Program-made: the position numbers and the translations under genes
NCBI RefSeq assembly: GCF_033723955.1
Contig: NZ_CP137555.1
Coordinates: forward strand, 3,154,001-3,218,000
DNA: 64,000 nt
Reading direction: 5' to 3'
DNA from: Microbulbifer pacificus
GTDB lineage: Bacteria; Pseudomonadota; Gammaproteobacteria; Pseudomonadales; Cellvibrionaceae
The notes under the pieces: model-generated
The model's database searches: none
What the model was told of the DNA's origin: nothing
Seen by the model: the letters and a program-made list of their open reading frames with translations, nothing else
Shown here: piece by piece, positions 60,101-64,000 of the stretch
Layout: each line of letters opens with the position of its first letter
Numbering within the stretch: position 1 is the first letter of the stretch

Positions 60101-60131
60101 AAAAAAAAAGCCCCGCCCAATGGGCGAGGCT
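60101..60131 (-). terminator. Rho-independent terminator of receptor (3)
   Basis: AGCCCCGCCC (60109-60118) pairs with GGGCGAGGCT (60122-60131) with one mismatch. The nine A residues before it give a minus-strand T-run, 22 nt after the receptor stop. Confidence 0.88.
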
Positions 60132-60153
60132 CGCTGGATCATGCCAGGAAATG

Positions 60154-62928
60154 TTAGAACTGGAAGGTCACACTGCCGTAGAAGAAGCGGCCGACGGTGT
60201 CATAGCTTCTCATCAGGGTGTTCATGTCATCGTAGTTGGTGACGTAGGGGGGTTGCTGGTTCCACATGTTACGGATACCACCGGTGATCTTGATGCTTTC
60301 CCAGCGGAAGTAGTTGAAGTTCACGTCCTGGTACCAAGTGGTATCAATATGGGTCGCCAGATCTCCGGGGGACGGATCGAAGTCGTCTACATCGCCGAGC
60401 ATACGCACGGTGGTAAACGCACTCCAGCAGTCATATTCGTAGCCGAAGGTGGCGTACACCTTCCACTCGGGGAAGGCCACGATCGCGGTGGTTACCGGGT
60501 CGGCACCGTAGAAGCCTGCCAGATCGATCTCCGGGTCTGCCTCACTACCGCGGTATTTCCACTCGTTCAGGTAAGTGGCGCTGGCATTGACGCTCAAGAT
60601 ACCGGGACCTGCCTGCATGCTGTAGTCAAAGCCGAGGTCGACACCAGAGGTTTCAAAGGTGGCGACGTTCTGGCTGTTCAGCAGCTGTCCCGCAATAGTC
60701 AGGTCAGATGCGCGGTAAGGGCTGGTCGCTAAAGGACTGGTACCCACTGCTGCAGCGCCGGTGATCAGGTCACACAGTGGCGAACTGAAGTTGGCACTTT
60801 CGTAACAACCCTGGACGATGGTGTCGGTGGTAAGGGTGCCGATGGCATCGTCGATGCTGATGTTGAAGTAGTCGAGGGTGAAGCCCATGTCATCGGTAAA
60901 GGTCGGCGTCCATACAATACCCAGGGTCCAGCTTTCTGACTTCTCTGCTTTGAGGTCGGGGTTGCCGCCGAACAGGCCGGTGGCCTGGGTTGAGGCGATG
61001 GTTGTGCCCGGGGCAATGCCATCTGCAAGACAGTTGGCTTGTACGTTGGGGTTATCGGCTGCACCATATTCGTTACAAGGGTCCGCATAAGATTCGGCAG
61101 ACACTGTCGACGTCAGGTATAGATCATCGAGGCCCGGTGCACGGAAACCTTCGGAGTAGGTACCGCGGAAGCGAAGCTGATCCAGCGGGGCATATTCAAG
61201 GACAGCGCCAAATGTGGTGTCGTCACCGATGGTGCTGTAATCGGAATAGCGGAAGGAGGCTTCAACGGCCAGCACTTCAACCCAGGGGCTTCCTTCCATG
61301 ATCGGGATGCGGACCTCACCATAGAATTCGTCAACGCTGTAGTTGCCGCCCCAGGCATCGCCATTCACGAAATAGATCTGACCGATTTGAGCGGCGCCAT
61401 CGGGGACGATATCGGTGCGCTCAGCGCGGTTTTCGTAGCCAATGGCCCAGGCAGGTGCTTCGCCGGTTAGCGCCCACTCTCCGAAATCGCCGACCAGGTT
61501 GGCCTGAACGCTGCGCAGGCTCGAGCGCTCGACCGGAGAGTTGGTAACCAGCGCATAGGCCTGCATTTCTGGTGTCAGGGTACCTGGGGCGAAGGGATTC
61601 CAGGCAGTTACACCTGATGCTTCAACAGCGGCCAGACATGCAGGGTCTTCGGCACAGGCTACGGGATCCAGCAGGTTTTCAAAGCGGACGGTGTTGCCGC
61701 GGCCACGGTCAATCTGGGAGTCGACCCAGCGGGAGTAGTTGTAAGACAGATCCCAGGTCCACTCGTTGCAGAACTCACCTTCTAGTCCAATCACACCACG
61801 CCAGGTATTCAGGTCCTGAGTAAATGAACGGCCCCCGGTTTCTTCCAGGCGGCGACCAATCGTTACGGTCTCATCCAGCGGGTTGTAGGGGTTGGTAGTC
61901 GGTACCTCGGGCGCCCAAAAAGTACCTTCTGCGGCCATTAACTGGTCGGAGCGGCGGTTGACGAAAGAAAGCTCACTGAAACCCCGGAAGGTGGTAACGT
62001 CTTTCCAGTCATACAGCTCGTAACTACCGTATCCGTAAATCGACGCAACCTCCTGGGGTGTTGCCAGATAGCTGGCGGTTGCGAAGTTATAGGCGTCGGT
62101 TGCCGCGTTAAATGCCCGGACCTCTCCGGTAACCGGATCGACAATCAGCTGGTCGGCGCTGGATTCGGGAGAAAACCGCGCGGGGGTGGTGGTAGAGCTG
62201 CCACCGCAAACAACGTTGCCGCCAATTTCGCGTAGTGGGCAATCTGAGAAGTTGCGATCCCCCTGCCAGATATCATCGCGCTTGGTGTACTGGGCGTTCG
62301 CCATTACATGGCCTTTGTCGTTTCCGGTACCAAAGGTCACTGCGGCAAGATATTCGTCGCCATCACCTTCGGTCGATGAGCCGTAATCTACAGTCAGCTC
62401 CGCGCCCTCAAATCCTTTCTTGGTGATGATGTTGATAACCCCGGCGATGGCGTCGGAACCGTAAATGGTTGAAGCGCCGTCGCGCAGAATTTCCACGCGC
62501 TCGATGATGGAGGTGGGAATGGTGTTCAAATCCACCACGCCGGTGGCGCCACCGGAAGAGCTTAGGCGGCGGCCATTCATCAGGATCAATGTGCGGGAAG
62601 AGCCGAGACCGCGCAGCGACGCAGTTGCGAGACCACCACTACCGTTGTTTACGGAAGAGCCCAGCTGGCCACCGGTCATGGATGGAATATTTTGCAGGAA
62701 GTCTTCCAGAGTGGTCTGGCCTGACTGCTCAAGTGCTGCTGCATCAAACACGCTGATAGGGGTGGCGCTGTTGGCATCAGTCGCACGTTGAATCCGTGAA
62801 CCGGTTACGACAATTTCCTCAACCTCTGCCTGAGTATCTTGGGCAAAAGAAACAGAGGAAAAGCTAGTTGAAACCGCGGCTGCCGCGATCGCGCCCTTGA
62901 TTGCCCGAGAAAGACGGGTTCTGTCCAT
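60154..62928 (-). CDS. TonB-dependent receptor, Oar-like large type (3)
   Basis: The 924-residue protein starts at ATG 62928 behind AGGAGAGG. A signal peptide (cut near SFA-QDT) leads to EEIVVTGSRIQR, and the plug carries LMNGRRLSSSGGATG and RDGASTIYGSDAIAGVINI. The barrel contains loops with Cys pairs and ends in FYGSVTFQF. The mid-barrel GGNPDLKAEKSESWTLGIVW is the usual conserved turn of this family. Like its neighbours it is a single-gene unit with its own terminator. The substrate is unknown. Confidence 0.93.
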   Translation of the reverse strand: MDRTRLSRAIKGAIAAAAVSTSFSSVSFAQDTQAEVEEIVVTGSRIQRATDANSATPISVFDAAALEQSGQTTLEDFLQNIPSMTGGQLGSSVNNGSGGLATASLRGLGSSRTLILMNGRRLSSSGGATGVVDLNTIPTSIIERVEILRDGASTIYGSDAIAGVINIITKKGFEGAELTVDYGSSTEGDGDEYLAAVTFGTGNDKGHVMANAQYTKRDDIWQGDRNFSDCPLREIGGNVVCGGSSTTTPARFSPESSADQLIVDPVTGEVRAFNAATDAYNFATASYLATPQEVASIYGYGSYELYDWKDVTTFRGFSELSFVNRRSDQLMAAEGTFWAPEVPTTNPYNPLDETVTIGRRLEETGGRSFTQDLNTWRGVIGLEGEFCNEWTWDLSYNYSRWVDSQIDRGRGNTVRFENLLDPVACAEDPACLAAVEASGVTAWNPFAPGTLTPEMQAYALVTNSPVERSSLRSVQANLVGDFGEWALTGEAPAWAIGYENRAERTDIVPDGAAQIGQIYFVNGDAWGGNYSVDEFYGEVRIPIMEGSPWVEVLAVEASFRYSDYSTIGDDTTFGAVLEYAPLDQLRFRGTYSEGFRAPGLDDLYLTSTVSAESYADPCNEYGAADNPNVQANCLADGIAPGTTIASTQATGLFGGNPDLKAEKSESWTLGIVWTPTFTDDMGFTLDYFNISIDDAIGTLTTDTIVQGCYESANFSSPLCDLITGAAAVGTSPLATSPYRASDLTIAGQLLNSQNVATFETSGVDLGFDYSMQAGPGILSVNASATYLNEWKYRGSEADPEIDLAGFYGADPVTTAIVAFPEWKVYATFGYEYDCWSAFTTVRMLGDVDDFDPSPGDLATHIDTTWYQDVNFNYFRWESIKITGGIRNMWNQQPPYVTNYDDMNTLMRSYDTVGRFFYGSVTFQF

Positions 62929-63220
62929 GGTGTACCTCTCCTGATACCACTAAAGTTCGCCGAATTTGGCTGCGCCCTCCCTGACAACTGCTTACTTCTA
63001 TCAACAGAGGCTTGCTAACAACCCTAGAACAATTTTTCTTTCTTCAAGTGATTTCGTGAATGAAATTGCGCCTTTGGTTCGGGCGTACCAATTGCGACGT
63101 CAGGAGATGAAAAAAAATACGAAATTTTTGTGCGCGAGTTTTTACTGGGGACGGGTAAGAGGCGTCAGGTACAGGGCAAATTTCGGTGAAAAAGCGAGGG
63201 TCGGTTTGGCACCGGCAGCA
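62929..63220. other. Intergenic region between receptors (3) and (4)
   Basis: These 292 nt should hold the promoter of receptor (3) and the 3' end of receptor (4). I find no inverted repeat comparable to those of receptors (1) and (2), and only a weak CGGT/ACCG hairpin with TTTTT near 63190-63215 that could end receptor (4) transcripts. Confidence 0.4.
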
Positions 63221-64000
63221 TCACATGCTGAAGCTGAGTGTGGTGTACCAGTAGCGCCCCGAAAGGTCGTAGGTGCGCGCATCGAAATTGTCATTAAAGG
63301 CCGACGCCGCAAATGGCGGTTCCTGGTCCAGCAGGTTGTCGATACCCACGGCAAATCGGAATCCGCCGGGCACGCCGTAAGCCAATTGCAGGTCATGAGT
63401 AGACCAGCTGTCGATGGTGCGAGTGATGGTTTGATCGTTGAGTGCGAAGCTCTCTTCAAGCTCGCTTACGTAGTGGATGGTGTAGCCACCCTCCCAGCGT
63501 CCGCGCTGCCAGTACAGTCCAGTATTGGCCTTCCATTCCGGGAGTGACCCGGCACCACCACTGGCGGCATCGGCAAACGTGCCGGCAAGGTTTTCGATGG
63601 GGCTGCCGGGCGCCAGCTGATTCAAATAGCTCGACATATGGCTGCTGTTCAGGGACCAGCGGAGCAATCCAATTTCCCGGCTTTGATATTGGTAACGCAT
63701 GCTGGCATCCACGCCACGAACATCGCGCGCACCAATATTTAATCGCGTGGCAATCACACGGGTAATGTCGCCCTGGCTGTCGCGTTGCACGCGATCGTCA
63801 AACAGACCGTTAAACGCATTCTGATTGATCAGGTACTGAGGGCTGGTATCAATCACGTCGTTCTGGCGGATTTCATACAGGTCTATGCTGGCATGGAATC
63901 CGGTGAAATCGCCCGGTGTCCACACGATACCCAGTGAGCGGTTGTCGGACGTTTCCGGCTGCAGGTCCGGGTTGCCACCGAACTCTGTCAGATACTGGAT
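63221..64000 (-). CDS. TonB-dependent receptor (4), C-terminal part, cut by the window edge
   Basis: The frame stays open to the window end, giving the last 259 residues. They start QYLTEFGGNPDLQPETSDN, the conserved mid-barrel turn of Oar-like receptors, continue with SLGIVWTPGDF, and end in the barrel pattern WYTTLSFSM. The terminal residue is Met after Ser-Phe rather than the usual final Phe. Apparent internal starts within it are not real starts. It is the fourth receptor of the array and in the same orientation. Confidence 0.9.
   Translation of the reverse strand: MQYLTEFGGNPDLQPETSDNRSLGIVWTPGDFTGFHASIDLYEIRQNDVIDTSPQYLINQNAFNGLFDDRVQRDSQGDITRVIATRLNIGARDVRGVDASMRYQYQSREIGLLRWSLNSSHMSSYLNQLAPGSPIENLAGTFADAASGGAGSLPEWKANTGLYWQRGRWEGGYTIHYVSELEESFALNDQTITRTIDSWSTHDLQLAYGVPGGFRFAVGIDNLLDQEPPFAASAFNDNFDARTYDLSGRYWYTTLSFSM

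Overview
The window is GC-rich, densely coded chromosomal DNA of a Gram-negative gammaproteobacterium. The tRNA-fMet / rimP-nusA-infB-rbfA-truB-rpsO-pnp block has the classic gammaproteobacterial order. Many very large TonB-dependent receptors, a giant surface protein and outer-membrane lipoproteins suggest a marine, polymer-degrading lineage of the Cellvibrionales type (Microbulbifer-like). The genus is an inference. No phage, insertion sequence or CRISPR array was seen.

Region 1 (2-27070, all + strand) is the most unusual part. A tightly packed gene run, with many stop/start overlaps, encodes a periplasmic TPR/coiled-coil protein, two TPR lipoproteins, a small exported protein, one MotA/TolQ/ExbB-type channel subunit, two ExbD/TolR-type subunits, and a TonB-like transducer with a cytoplasmic coiled coil and an AgmX/PglI-type C-terminus. 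After a terminator come a 3968-residue protein with many DUF11-like repeats and, translationally coupled to it, a 1709-residue protein with three OmpA-like domains and an outer-membrane beta-barrel. One ExbB-like plus two ExbD-like subunits, TPR proteins, a TonB-like transducer and an outer-membrane barrel recall the parts list of the Myxococcus Agl-Glt gliding machine. I propose an energised envelope-spanning complex that works a giant adhesin. One ExbD-like subunit naturally lacks the proton-carrying Asp.

Region 2 (27370-32943) is a molybdenum hydroxylase operon: 2Fe-2S subunit, Tat-exported Mo subunit, XdhC-like chaperone and MocA-like cofactor nucleotidyltransferase. It converges with, and overlaps, a zinc-type alcohol dehydrogenase-like gene. 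Region 3 (33098-36645, - strand) is an iron-uptake pair, a TonB-dependent receptor and a PepSY membrane protein, with a Fur-box-like site upstream.

Region 4 (36744-46711) is the translation/RNA-decay block. A consensus sigma70 promoter drives two tandem initiator tRNA genes, followed by a structured leader, rimP, nusA, infB, rbfA, truB, rpsO and pnp. Several RNA structures and REP-like repeats lie in the gaps.

Region 5 (46732-64000) holds transporters (TauE/SafE, a POT peptide symporter, MarC), a transglutaminase-like TPR lipoprotein, a TPR/2OG-Fe(II) oxygenase-like protein, a small secreted protein, and four large Oar-type TonB-dependent receptors on the minus strand. The last receptor runs off the window. 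Inverted repeats upstream of two receptors look like operators.
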